Source: Aselliscus stoliczkanus | Lineage: Eukaryota; Chordata; Mammalia; Chiroptera; Hipposideridae | Reading direction: 5' to 3' | Length of the DNA stretch: 64,000 nt | Assembly (NCBI GenBank): GCA_033961575.1 | Contig: CM066737.1 | Coordinates: forward strand, 98,546,709-98,610,708 | Shown here: piece by piece, positions 22,311 to 34,500 of the stretch | Position numbering within the stretch: the stretch's first letter is position 1 | How the letters are laid out: every line of letters begins with the position of its first letter | Position numbers and translations under genes: made by a program | The notes under the pieces: model-generated | Database searches by the model: none | What the model saw: only the letters and a program-made list of their open reading frames with translations | Told to the model about the DNA's origin: nothing

Positions 22311-22637
22311 TATTCAGCAAAAAGGAGGTTGCAAATAAGCTGAGTAGGGGCTGCTTCAGAGACATGATAGGCATAGGAATCATATTGCAGTGGGTTTAGG
22401 TGTAACACTGAAGTAAACGGAGATATTCCAGTGAGAATAACTTTTAAAGCTCTTTGGTCCTGGATGGAAAAAGGGTAAGAGTACAGTAGCCAGAGGTGGA
22501 CTCAAGGTCATGAAGTTGATAGGCTAAACATCCACATAGATATTGAGATCACTCGACAGTGAAAAATACAGTGGGTAACTTCCATGAGTAGTAGTTTCTA
22601 ACCTTTATGCTTCTCTATCTAAATAAAGGCTAATAGC

Positions 22638-22759
22638 ATACCCAGTGCTTTGGAGGATCCAAGAATCATTGTCAATAGCTTGTTTCTTGGAATCAGACAT
22701 ACCCAGTGCTTTGGAGGATCCAAGAATCATTGTCAATAGCTTGTTTCTTGGAATCAGAC
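22638..22759. repeat. Exact 61-bp tandem duplication
   Basis: Two identical head-to-tail copies (22638-22698 and 22699-22759) beginning atacccagtgctttggagga and ending tcttggaatcagac. No mismatch was found by direct comparison. The second copy runs into a MIR relic; the duplicated segment itself is not obviously repetitive. Confidence 0.97.
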
Positions 22760-22907
22760 AACCTGGCTTCTGACTGCCTAAGCTGTGTAAGCTTAGCAAG
22801 TTATTTCATTTCCCTGTACTTCACTCCCATTTCATATAGATACTGTGAAGATCAAATGAGTTAATAGAGGTAAATCACTTAAAACCATGCCTGACACATA
22901 AGTACTG
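22760..22907 (+). mobile_element. MIR SINE relic
   Basis: Sense MIR: acctggcttctgactgccta, gcaagttatttcatttccct, gatactgtgaagatcaaatg, accatgcctgacacataagt. It is cut off on the right by the LTR at 22908. Confidence 0.8.
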
Positions 22908-23301
22908 TGTATATTAGATGACTAGGGCTGCTATAACAAAATATCACACACCAGATGATGTAAACAACAGAAATTTATTTTCTCACAATCCTGGAAACTA
23001 GAAGTCTGAGATCATGGTGTCAGCAGGGTTGGCTTATTCTGAAGTTCCTGTCTTTGGCTTGTAAATAACTGTCTTCTTCCTGTGTCTTCACATGGTTTTC
23101 TCACTGTGTGTGTGTCTATGCCCTAATCTCCTCTTCTCTTTAGGACACTAGTCATATTGGATTAAGGTTTACCCTATTGACCTCATTTAACCTCAATAAC
23201 CTCTTTAAATACCCTATTTTCAAATACTGTCACATTCTTGAGAACTGGAGGTTAGGACTTCAATATATGAATTTTGAGTGGACATGATTCATCCCATAAC
23301 A
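22908..23301 (-). mobile_element. MLT1-type (MaLR) LTR
   Basis: In sense (minus) it starts tgttatgggatgaatcatgt and continues gaagtcctaacctccagttc, caatatgactagtgtcctaa, cacagtgagaaaaccatgtg, ending in an aaataaatttctgttg-type polyadenylation area and ccctagtcatctaatataca. This order is that of the MLT1 LTRs of ERVL-MaLR elements. Length about 394 bp matches the family. No internal part is attached, so it is solo. Confidence 0.85.
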
Positions 23302-24051
23302 CTGCATGTTTGTAGCTGATATAGTATTCAAGATAATGGCAGATGTGTGAGTACACAGGAAATCAATGCTACATGTATTAATATCTTAAATGGAATAAGG
23401 GGAGGACCAGGGGTTTGGTAGGTGATAGCAATGAGGAAGGGAAAATAATGGTTTAGCCTATGAAAATTAAAATGAATAATTATTACATTAACTTGATTCA
23501 GCCTATATAAAATTATTCATGGGCTCTAAGTCCTTAGAAGTTCTTAATGGAAAACTTTAAGTAAATAATTGTGGATACAAGTAATTTGTGCAGACACTGC
23601 ATTACATTAGCCATTAGCTTTTATTTAGGTAGAGAAAAATGAAGGTTGGGGAAGAGTTACATACCATCTTACATAAAATTTGAGTTAAATCTATATTTAT
23701 GCAATATATTCTCATCATAAAGTAAAATTTCTGTCTAGTTCTAATTACTAAAAATAGCAGAGAAATTTCCTACAATGTTGAGAAAATTTTTAAAACAGTT
23801 CTAAGAACTGTTGACTTTTAACCTTGAAATTATCAGTGTTTATTATTAAAAACTGCGTTTATTTAGATGGTTGCATGGAAAGCAGGATTTGTTCACTTAA
23901 AGTTGTGAACTATGGAAGTTGAATTGCTGTGAACTATGGAGGCTGCATTTAACATTGAATAATCACTGGAGGTTGAATTTATTCATCATTCTTGGAATAA
24001 TTAACCAGCTTACTATGACTGCACTGATCCAGCTTTATTCTTAGCCAATAT
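23302..24051. other. Unassigned intergenic sequence
   Basis: AT-rich, no element recognised. A short local imperfect repeat of gtgaactatggaggttgaat-like text occurs at 23902-23985. Confidence 0.35.
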
Positions 24052-24065
24052 AAAAGACAGTACAG

Positions 24066-24170
24066 GGCCGGCCGAGTGGCGTGGTGGTTAAGCGTTGGCT
24101 TGGGAAGCCAGCAGCCCCGGTTTGGGTCCCACATATGAGGGTCAGTGACACTGCCCTCAGGAAAAAAAAA
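24066..24170 (+). mobile_element. Short tRNA-derived SINE
   Basis: Complete sense copy: ggccggccgagtggcgtggt, an anticodon-arm-like stem ttggcttgggaagccag, box B area ccccggtttgggtccc, the 3' hairpin, then an A-tail. TSD aaaagacagtacag / aaaagacagtgcag at 24052-24065 and 24171-24184. Confidence 0.93.
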
Positions 24171-24184
24171 AAAAGACAGTGCAG

Positions 24185-24801
24185 ATTCTCTTAGAACTAG
24201 GAACATGTATAAAGATTCTTTTGGAAAAGTTATTTTCCATGTAAAATAAATGAGGATAGAGACTAAGTGAAAACAAGGCTGAATTTCAATGTTCCATAAT
24301 GAGCCAATGGCATTAACATCAGTGGAATGTTTTTCTCCAAGAAGATGGAAGAACAATGTCCTGAAAGCAGTAGGGAAAACTGAAGAGGTGTGGAAAAAAG
24401 GAACAGACTCCACTTGACAGGCATGTAGGTGAAGCTGAGTCTTTAGGAAGAGCCCTGGATCTCAGTTTCAACATGGAGATGGAGAGAACCTCCATGAAGA
24501 GGGTGCAAATATGGGACGATTATAACCCCAGTAAAGAGAAATCTTAAGGGCTCAAGGAAAGTTTTCTTTGGGAGGGGTCAGTGGGAGTTTGGAATGGGAG
24601 TGAGAAGGCAGAACATTCTGGAAATGTAAATGTGGCAGAAGATGGTCAGAAGGCATGAGGCTTCATATATTGGGACAGTGATCAAGGGTAACAGGGATAA
24701 GATGTATCTGGGTTTAGCTGTCCATAATTCTGCCATGTTAATCATTCCTCTGGTGGGTGGGATGGGCATTCTGGACTCAAACATCAGCCAAGATCCAGAT
24801 A
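24185..24801. other. Unassigned intergenic sequence
   Basis: No recognisable element. Its end holds the target ggttgcatttt (24802-24812) of the L1 insertion that follows. Confidence 0.35.
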
Positions 24802-25419
24802 GGTTGCATTTTAAAAAATATTTTTCTTGAAATATAGCTAACATACAATATTATATTAGTTTTAGGGGTGCACCATAGTTATTCAACATTCGTATACCTA
24901 AAGAAGTGATCACCATCATGGCAAGTTCAGCAACCATCTGACACCATACCACACTGTCACAATATTATTGACTATATTCCCTATGTTGTACATTACATCC
25001 CCGTGACTTGTTTTATACCTAGAAATTTGAACCTCTTATTCTTTTTTATCTTTCCCCCCTTTTAATTTTTCAATTAGAATTGACATTCAATATTATTTTA
25101 TATTAGTTTCAGGTGTACAGCATAGTGGCTAGACATTTATATAATTTAAGAAGTGATCCCACTGACTAGTCTAGCACCCACCTGGCACTATACATAGTTA
25201 TTACCATATGATTAACTATATCTTCTATGCTTTACTTTACATCCCCATAACTATTATGTATCCACCAATTTGTACTTATTAATCCCTACACTTTCCCACC
25301 CTGTCACCCAACCCCCTCCCATCAGTCACCTCAATAAATCTACTACCCATCTGGCACCATGCATAATTATTACAATTTTATTGACAATATTTCACATGCT
25401 ATATTCTATATTCCCATGA

Positions 25420-25812
25420 CTATTTTATAACTACCAATTTGTACTTCTTAATCCCTTCCACTTTTTGACTGATGCTCTCCCCCAATCTCCTCCAACCTGG
25501 CAACCATCCAAATGTTCTTGGTATGTATGAGTTTGTTTCTGTTTTGTTTGTTTGTTTGTTTAGTTTGTTTTTTACATTCCACATGTAAGCAAAATCACAT
25601 TGCATCTGTCTTTCTCTGTCTGACACTCCACTCAGCACAACTCCCTTCAGGTCCATCAATTCTGCTGCAGATGGCAAGAGCACATTCCCTTCCAGGGCCG
25701 AGCAATATTCCATTGTATATATGCACCACCTCCTCTTTGTCCAGTCTTCCATCAATGGACACCCAGGCTGCCTCCACATCTTGGCCATTGTAAACAATGC
25801 TGCAATGAACAT
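25420..25812 (-). pseudogene. L1 ORF2 C-terminal fragment
   Basis: 130-residue frame whose first half is the ORF2 carboxy terminus (KMWRQPGCPLMEDWTKRRWC, MEYCSALEGN). The second half runs on into 3'UTR sequence because the normal stop is lost. Alanine- and glycine-rich substitutions at CpG-like sites suggest long decay. Not functional, since it is disconnected from any reverse transcriptase. Confidence 0.8.
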
Positions 25813-26266
25813 ATGGATGCACTCATCCCCTCAAAGTAGCATTTTTGGTTTCTTCAGATAAATACCCAGAAGTGGGATTACTGGGTCCTTCTTTGTCTCC
25901 TGTTATAGCCTTTGTTTTAAAGTCTATTTTGTCAGGTATAAGTATGTGCTACCCCAGCTTTTTGTTTGCTTCTTTCCACTTTCATGAAATATCTTTTTCC
26001 CACCCCTTTACTTTCACGTTGTGTGTGTCTTTCGATGTGAAGTGAGTCTCTTGTAGGCAGCATATACAAGGGTCTTGTTTTCTTATCCATTCAGCAACTC
26101 TATCTTTTGGTTGGAGCATTTAATCCATTTACATTGAAAGTAAATTGTTGATAGATACATAGTTGTTACCATTTTATATGTTTTATCTTTTTTTTTTTGT
26201 CTTAAAAAAGTCCCTCTAAAAGTCTTTGTAATACTGGTTTGGAGGTAATAAACTCCTTTAGCTTTT

Positions 26267-26348
26267 TTTTTTTTTTTTTTTGAGAGCAGTGTCACTGGCC
26301 CTCATATGTGGGACCCAACCGGGGTAGCTGGCTTCCCAAGACAGCACT
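26267..26348 (-). mobile_element. Short tRNA-derived SINE, slightly 5'-truncated
   Basis: Poly-T tail of 16 or more bases, then the 3' hairpin segment and head up to cttcccaagacagcact. A 21-bp TSD containing aataaactcctttagc lies at 26246-26266 and 26349-26369. It interrupts the end of ORF1 in the L1 at 24813-28743. Confidence 0.93.
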
Positions 26349-26499
26349 TAATAAACTCCTTTAGCTTTTGCTTGTCTGGGAAGTTCTTTATTTCTCCTTC
26401 CATTTTAAATGATAGCTTTGCTGGATAGAGTAACCTTGGTTGCAGGTCCTTGCTTCTCAGCACTTCTAATATTTCCTGCCAATCCCTTCTGGCCTCCAA
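26302..26499 (-). pseudogene. L1 ORF1 C-terminal domain fragment
   Basis: Residues ARRDWQEILEVLRSKDLQPR and LLYPAKLSFKMEGEIKNF match the C-terminal domain of L1 ORF1p, which with the RRM binds RNA. The frame reads into the SINE at 26348 and ends there. Interrupted by the SINE and frameshifts. Confidence 0.85.
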
Positions 26500-28401
26500 A
26501 GTTTCTGTAGAGAAATCAGCTTATAGTCTTATAGGAGCTCCCTTGTAGGTAACTAACCGCTTTTCTGTTGCTGCTTTTAAGATTCTCCCCTTGTCTTTAA
26601 CCTTTGGCATTTTAACTATGATGTGCCTTGGTGTTGTCCCTCTTTGGATTCATCTTGTTTGGAACTCTCTGCATTTCCTGGTCTTGTACATCTATTTCCC
26701 TCACCAGGTTAGGGAAGTTTTCTGCCATTATTTCTTCAAATAGGTTTTCAATTCCTTGCTCACTCTCTTCTCCTTCTGGTAACCCTATGATATAAATGTT
26801 ATTATGCTTGATGTTGTTCCAGATAAGGTATCCTCATTTTTTGGATTCTTTTTTTCTTTTTGCTATTCTGTTTGGGTGTTCTCTGCTACCTTATCTTCTA
26901 AATTGCAGATTTGATCCTCTGCTTCATCTAATCTACTGCTGATTTCCTATCAGGCATTCTTCAATTATTGTATTATTTATTTCTGACTCAGTCTTTTTCA
27001 TGTTTCTATCTCCATTTTTATGTTTCCTACTTCTTTGTTAAAGTTCTAGCTGAGATCATTGAACACCTTTATAACCAATGTTTTAAACTCTGTGTCCAAT
27101 AGATTGCTTGTCTCCATTTTGTTCAATATTTTTTCTGGGGCGTTCCTCTGTTCTTTTATTTGGGACATATTTTTTCATCTCCATTTTGGCTGCCTCCCTG
27201 TGTTTGTTTCTATGTGTTAGAGCTGCTATGTTTTCCCATTTTAGTAGAGTGGCCTTATGTCACAAGTGCCCTGTGGGGTCCAGTGGCACAGTCTCCTTGG
27301 TCACCTGAACTAGGTACTCCAGGTGTGTCCCTTGTGTCAATTGTGTGTGCCCCCTGCTGTAGTTAAGCCTTGCTTGCTGTTCACATGTCACTGGGAAGGA
27401 TTGATCCTCAGACTGATTGGTTGTGAGGACTAGCTGTAACTACCTTGGAGGTGCCATGGTGCAGGGGCTGATCCTACTGAGCATGATTGACTTTAGTAGG
27501 GCTCTGGTCCCTGCCCAGTCTGCTCTTTGGATGTGTCATCTTTGGCGGCAGCTGGGTGATGCTCTGACTCAGTCCAAAGCCAGCCCCAGGGCCTTCTGGG
27601 TGGGACCTGCTGCAGGCCAAGTTCAGCTGCAGCCTGTGCCCTGCCTGGTGCTGTGTGGCATGAGCCACAAAGCAATCTGCAGATGGCCACCATCTGTGAT
27701 GGGCTTGGAGGTGCCTTAAGAGGCCAAGCTGCAAACAAGGCCGGCTGTCACTAATGCTGGGCTCAGGGATGCCCAGCAAGAGCTACGGGATATGCTGAAG
27801 CCAGATTCTACTTGTTTGCGTTTTGTGAACCTTTGAGAGATTTTAGGAAAGTCCACTGAATGAGCCAAAACAGACCATTTGTATAGAAAAGCCACTGGAA
27901 GCGGCTCGGGTGAGCCCAAAAGTTGGGTGGGGCGAGACAGACAAATGATGTCATCTCAGTTGATAGAGACTCAGGTATAGTGGCAACCTGCATCTGCATA
28001 CTGGGAGGGTGAAGGGCTCAACAAAGAAACAATGGCTTCTACCAGTTCGTCTATTAGTGAGAAAGCTGTACCTCTAGCCCTTGCCCTAAAACCAGACAAT
28101 GCAGTTCCTCCCCTTATGTCCCTGGCACCATTCGAGCTGCTGCCCCAGAGCTGAAGTTCAGAGCCAGTGAATCTGTCAGCAAGTAAGTCCATTCATGGGC
28201 CCTTTAAGAGCAATGTCTGGGTCTCCAGCCACTCTCTGTCTCACTCACCCACAATCTCCCCTGGTTTTCACAGCCAGAAGTTATGGGAACTTCTTTCCCC
28301 AGCACGGGAACCCTGGCCTGGGGAGCCTGGTGTGGGGCTGGAACACCTGCTCCTCTGGGAGGGGTGGAGGCTCTATAGCTGAGATATCCCTCACAATTTT
28401 T

Positions 28402-28502
28402 TTTTTTGAGGGCAATGTCACTGGCCCTCATATGTGGGATCCGAACCGGGGCCGCTGACTTCCAAGGCCAGCGCTTAACCACCACGCCACTCGGCCGGCC
28501 CT
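28402..28502 (-). mobile_element. Short tRNA-derived SINE
   Basis: Complete copy, perfect TSD ccctcacaattttt at 28388-28401 and 28503-28516. Head ends ccactcggccggcc. Inserted in the 5'UTR of the L1 at 24813-28743. Confidence 0.95.
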
Positions 28503-28754
28503 CCCTCACAATTTTTAATGGTCATATGTGGGTGTGGGACCAGCCCGTTCCATGTTTCTGCCCCTCCTAGCAGTCTCGAGGTGGCTTTTTTTGTATGTCC
28601 TTAATTGTAGGGATTCAGTTCAGCTAGACTTCAGACAATTCTCAATGATTGTGATCTGTAGTTTACTTGTAATTCTGATAAGGTTGTGAAAGGAGGTAAT
28701 CACAGCATTTATCTACTCCACCATCTTGACCGGAAATCCTGTGGGTTGCATTTT

Positions 28755-29484
28755 TAAGACAGCTCAAATCCATGGAGTAGATTCCAGCTTCTGGAGACGG
28801 TTAAGCTGAGATCTGCATTGATTATGAAGCTCCATAAGGGAGGACCTAGGCTCCAGGCTACTGGAAACAGGTTTCTTGGATGTGATTAGAAGCCAGGTCA
28901 CTGAATCAGAGGGCCTAGACCCTAGGAGCTGTGGGATGCTTACGATCTAGCTCAAGTCCTGCAACTTCTTATTAATCTTGAATCCTCCTGGTGTGCCACA
29001 GACATATGTAAAGCCTTATTTACCAGTACAGGGAGTGCGCTGTGACTAGGTGAAGTATGAAAAGCATAACAGAAAATAAGTTTAGAAAAGAATGAGTTGT
29101 TGTCCATAAGTATGTTGAGTTGGAGGGTATGTAGACCACTCAGGTGTAAGTGAGCAGCAGGCAGTTGTAAGTATAGACTAGAAAGACAGGTTAGGGAAGT
29201 TGAGAAGCTTGCCAAGGAAGAGAGGACCCTCCTGCCCTAATTCTTGGTGTGCCTGGAATGTTGGGAGCAGGCTGTATGTTGGCTCTCATAGTCTTTATCC
29301 TACTCCTTGTCTCACCCATTTCTGTTTATCTTTTATCCTTTCTTCAGTGTTTGCCTCCCTTTCCACATGACCTGTTCCCTTATTCATCAAACATGCTTAA
29401 ATTTTCATATCCTAAATAAATCTTCCTGGGTTCTGGTTCTTCTGCAAACTACTGTCCCCCTCTCCAGCCTTATATACTTGAAAT
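28755..29484. other. Unassigned intergenic sequence
   Basis: No recognisable repeat or gene; the frame at 28952-29215 (minus) has no motif. Confidence 0.35.
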
Positions 29485-31510
29485 AAATTCCACTTGATCA
29501 TGGTGTATTGTTCTTTTTATGTATTGTTGGATTCAATTTACTATTATTTTGTTAAGGAATTTTGCATCTATGTTCATAACAGACATTGCTCCGTAAGTTT
29601 CATTTAATGTCTGTCAAATTGAGAGATGTTCACCCCACTTCTATTTTCTGAAATAATTTACAAAGTATTGGTAATATTTCATTCTTAAATGTTTGATATA
29701 ATTCACAGGTAAAGCCATATGACTCTGGAGTTTTTGTGTGAAAAATTTATATTAAGAATTGCATTTTTAATAGCTGTAGTACAATTCAGATTTTCTATTT
29801 CTTCCCTTGTCAATTTTGGTAATTTGAATTTTTCAAGAGATTTGTCCATTTTACCAAAAATGTTGAATTTTTTGGAATTAATGTGTGCATAACATTGCCA
29901 TAGTATTTTCTTAATGTCCATCATATTTTTAGTCCCTTTTTTCATTTATGGCATTAATAAATTGTTTTTCTTTTTTTCTTGATCATCCTTCCAGAGATTT
30001 TCAGTTTCATTTATTCAAAAAATCAACTTTTGGCTTTGTTAATTTTCTATTGTTTATTTTTTCTATTTTATTGATTTTTGAAAATCTTTGTTATTTTCTT
30101 TCTTCTATTTATTTTTGACGTAATTTACTCTTCTGACTAGCTTTTTTATGGAGGGAACATTGATCTTGGTTTTAAACTTTTTTCATTTCAAATATCAGCA
30201 TTTAAAACTATAAAAATCCATGAATGTTATTTTGGTAGTCTCCCCAAAAATTTGGTATTAATTTTCATTCCATTCTAAATATTTTCTAATTTCCCTTGGG
30301 ATTTCATTTTTTTGACCCAGAGTTTATTTATAAGTGTGTTATTTACTCTCCTAATATATAAGTAGTTTCCAGATTGTTATTGTTTTCTACTTTATTTATA
30401 TTATGTATTGTTATTGATTTCAAGTTTACTTCTATGATAATCAGAGAATATACAATGCAGGATTTTGGACTTTTGAAATATATTATGACTAATTATTATG
30501 GCCTAGAATATGATCTGTCTTGGTAAATATTTCATAGACACTTGAAACGCATGTGTATTCTGCAGTTTGGAGGTATAGTCTTCTATAAATATTAATTAGG
30601 TCAAGTTCATTGATAGTGTTGTTCAAATCTTCTATAGGCATTCTGAGAATTTTTAAAAATCTGCTTAATTCCTGAGAAAAGTTTCCTTAATTCTCCACCT
30701 ATGATTGTGAATTTGTCTCTCTCTTGCTTTATTCTTTTCTAATATCATGCATTTTAAAGCTCTGTTATTTAAGATTGTATGTCCTTGTGATGAAGTGACC
30801 TTATCATTTTGGAATAATCCTCTTTAGTTCTATTAATGATCTGTGTTTTGAAGTTTACTCTGCCAGATATATAAATAGTTACATCAGCTTTGTGATATGT
30901 TCTGTTTGTATAATGTATATTTTCTGACTTTTAAAAAAAAATTATATTCAGCCTATCTTTGTAAAATGTGTATGTAAAGTGTATGCTTTAGAATGCCTAT
31001 AGTTGGGTCTTGCTTTTTTTTTTAAATTAGCTTCTGGTGTACAACACAGTGCAATAGTTATACTTTTTACCCGTCAAAGTGACAACCCCCTGCCCCCAAT
31101 TTTCCACCCCACTCCTCCCTCCCATATCATACTATCTATTACAATTCCTTTGATTCCCTTCCAGCGTATAATCCACATCCCATGACTATCTATATATTCA
31201 ATTACAGTTGGCATACAATATTATACAACATCAATTTCAGGTATACAGTGCAGTGATCAAGCCTCTACTCCATCCATGAAGTGGTCTCCCTAACAAGACA
31301 TGTGACCCTCTGACACCCCAGAAAATTTTTACATTATTATATTCCCCAAAATGTCTTTCATGTCCCTGTGACAATACTGTAGTTACCTATTTATGCTGTC
31401 TAATCCCTTACCCTTCTCCCTCATCCCCACCCGCCTCCCAACTAGCAACACTGTTTTTCCTCTATATCTAAGAGACTGTTTCTGTTTCCTTTGCTCATTC
31501 ATTCAGTTTT

Positions 31511-34500
31511 TCAAATTCCACATATGAGTGAGATCATATGGTATTTGTCTTTCTCCGACTGACTTATTTCACTTAACATAATAGTCTCTAGGTCCATCCA
31601 TATCCTTGCAAATGGTACGATTTCTTTCTTCTTTATAGCAAAGTAATACTCCATTGTATAAATGTACCACAGTTTCTTAAGCCAGTCATCTACCGATGGG
31701 CATTTCCGTTGTTTCCAAGTCTTGGCTATTGTAAATAGCACTGCAATAAACATAAGGGTGCATATATTTTTTTGAATTAGCGTTCTTGCATGCCTCTGGG
31801 TAGATACCCAAAAGTGAATTACTGGGTCATACGGCAGTTCCATTTCCAGTTTTTTGAGATACCTCCATACTGTTTTCCATAATGGCTGCACCAATTTGCA
31901 GTCCCAACAACAGTGCACCCGGGTTCCATTTTCTCCACACCCTTGCCAGCACTTGTTGTTTGTTGATTTGTTGATGATAGCCATTCTGACTGTTGGCCAT
32001 CTGTATGTCCTTTTTAGAGAAATGTCTCTTCATATCCTCTGCCCATTTTTTAATTGGGTTGTTTGTTTTTCTGGTGTTGAGTTTCATGAGTGTTTTATAA
32101 ATTTTGGATATAAACCCCTTATCAGATATATCATTGGCAAATATCTTCTCCCATTCAGTAGGCTGTCTTTTTGTTTTATTGATGATTTCCTTTGCTGTGA
32201 AAATACTTTTAAGTTTGATGTAATCACATATGTTCATTTTTTTCTTTTATTTCCCTTGCCCGAGGGAATATATCAGTAAAAATATTACTCAGAGTATGTC
32301 TGCAATCTTATTCCCTAAGTTTTCTTCTAGGAGTTTTATGGTTTCAGGGCTTACATTTAAGTCTTTAATCCATTTTGAGTTTGTTCTCGTACATGGTGTA
32401 AATAGGTGGTCCATTTTCATTGTATTGCAAATGTCAGTCCAATTTTTCCAGCAGCACTTATTAAATAGACTATCTTTACTCCAGTGAAAATTCTTGCTTC
32501 CATTGTCATAGATTAAATGACCATATATAGATGGGTTTATTCCTGTGCTCTCTATTCTTTTCCATTGGTCAATGCCAGTACCATACTGTTTTGATTACTG
32601 TAGCCTTGTAGTATGTTTTGATGACAGGTAGTGTGATGCCTCCAACTTTGTTCTTATTTCTCAACATTGCTGTAGCTATTCGGGGTCTTTTGTGGCTCCG
32701 TGTAAATTTTAGGATTCTGTGTTCTATTTCTGAGAAATATCCTTGGTAGTTTGATTGGAATTGCATTGAATCAATATATTGCCTTAGGTAGTATTGACAT
32801 TTTAACTATATTAATTCTTCCTATCCATGAGCATGGTATGTATTTCCATTCATTTGTATCTTTGATTTCTCTCTTCAGTGTCTCATAATTTCCTGAGTAC
32901 AGATCTTTTACTTCTTTAGTTAAATTGATTCCTAGATATTTCATTGTTTTTGAAGCAATTGTAAAAGGGATTGATTTCCTGATTTCTTCTTCTGATAGTT
33001 TAATATTGGTGTATAGAAATGCAGCTGATTTCTGAATATTAATTTTGTATCCTGCTAGCTTACCAAATTCATTTATCAGTTCTAGCAGTTTTTTGGTGGA
33101 GTCTTTGGGATTCTCTCTATGTAGTGTCATGTCATCTGCATATAATGACAATTTTACTTCCTCTTTTCCAATTTGGATGCCTTTTATTTCATTGTCCTGT
33201 CTGACTGCTGTGGCTAGAACTTCCAGAACTATGTTAAATAGAAGTGGTGAAAGTGGACAGCCTTGTCTTGTTCCTGATCTTAAGGGGAAAGCTTTTAGCC
33301 TTTCCCCATTGAGTACAATGTTTGCTGTGGGCTTATCATATATGGCCTTTATTATGTTGTGAGATGATCCCACTATTCCCACGTTCCAAAAAGTTTTTAT
33401 CATAAATGACTGCTGGATTTTGTCAAATGCCTTTTCTGCATCTATTGATATGATCATATGATTTTTATTTTTCATTTTGTTAATGTGATGTATTACGTTA
33501 ATTGATGTGCGGATATTGAACCAGCCTTGCATACCAGGAATGAATCCCACTTGATCGTGGTGTATGATCTTTTTAATGAGATGTTGAATTCAGTTTGGTA
33601 GTATTTTGTTGAGAATTTTTGCATCTATGTTCGTTAGGGCTATTGGCCTGTAGTTTTCCTTTTTTGAAATATTTTGTCTGACTTAGGAATAAGTGTGACA
33701 GTGGCTTCATAGAAAGAGTTTGGAAGCCTTCCCTCCTTCTGTATTTTTTGGAATAGTTTGAGGAGAATAGGTACTAATTCTTTTTGAATATTTTGTAAAA
33801 TTCACCTGTGTAGCCATCTGGTCCAGGGCTTTTATTTGTTGGAAGATTGTTGATTACTGATTCAATTTCTTTGGCAGTCATCAGTCTGTTCAGAGTTTCT
33901 GATTCTTTTTGGTTCAGACTTGGTAGATTGTATGCTTCTAGAAATTTATCCATTTCTTCCAGATTGTCGATTTGTTAGCATATAGTTGCTCATAATATTT
34001 TCTTAATATTTTCTGTATTTCTGTGGTATCTGTTGTCACTTCTCCTCTTTCATTTATGATTTTATTAATTTGGGTCCTCTCTCTCTTTTTCTTGGTTAGT
34101 CGTGCTAAGGGTGTGTCGATTTTATTTATCTTTTCAAAAAACCAACTCTTGGTTTCATTGATCTTTTGTATTGTTTTTTTTGTTGTTGTTCTCTATTTCA
34201 TTTATTTCTGCTCTGGTCTTTATTATTTCCTTCCTTATACTCCCTTTAGGCTTGTTTTGCTGTGTGTTTTTTTTCGAGTTCCCTTAGGTGTAAAGAGAGT
34301 CTGTTGATTTGAGGTTTTTCTTTCTTCTTTAGGTAGTCCTGCACTGCTATGAACTTCCCCCTTAGCAGTGCTTTCGCTGCATCCCAGATATTTTGGGTCG
34401 TGGTGTTTTCATTTTCGTTTGTCTTGAGGTATCTTTTGATTTCCTCCTTGATCTCATTTTTGACCCACTCACTATTTAGTAGCATGTTATTTAGCCTCCA

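Larger units (their letters stand above)
24813..28743 (-). mobile_element. L1 deletion derivative sharing the ORF2 deletion of the 3342-8101 element
   Basis: An 11-bp TSD ggttgcatttt (24802-24812 and 28744-28754) bounds the element. In sense it begins near 28740 (ggtcaagatggtggagtaga), has a 5'UTR to about 27190, ORF1 to about 26230 and the first 70 or so codons of ORF2. At about 25887 it jumps to the ORF2 C-terminus (25880-25600) and the 3'UTR. The jump falls at the same bases as in the element at 3342-8101 (actgggt joined to ttctttgtctc). The 3'UTR holds three related segments (24813-25050, 25055-25325, 25335-25460). Two SINEs (26267-26348, 28402-28502) are inserted in ORF1 and the 5'UTR. 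Confidence 0.88.
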
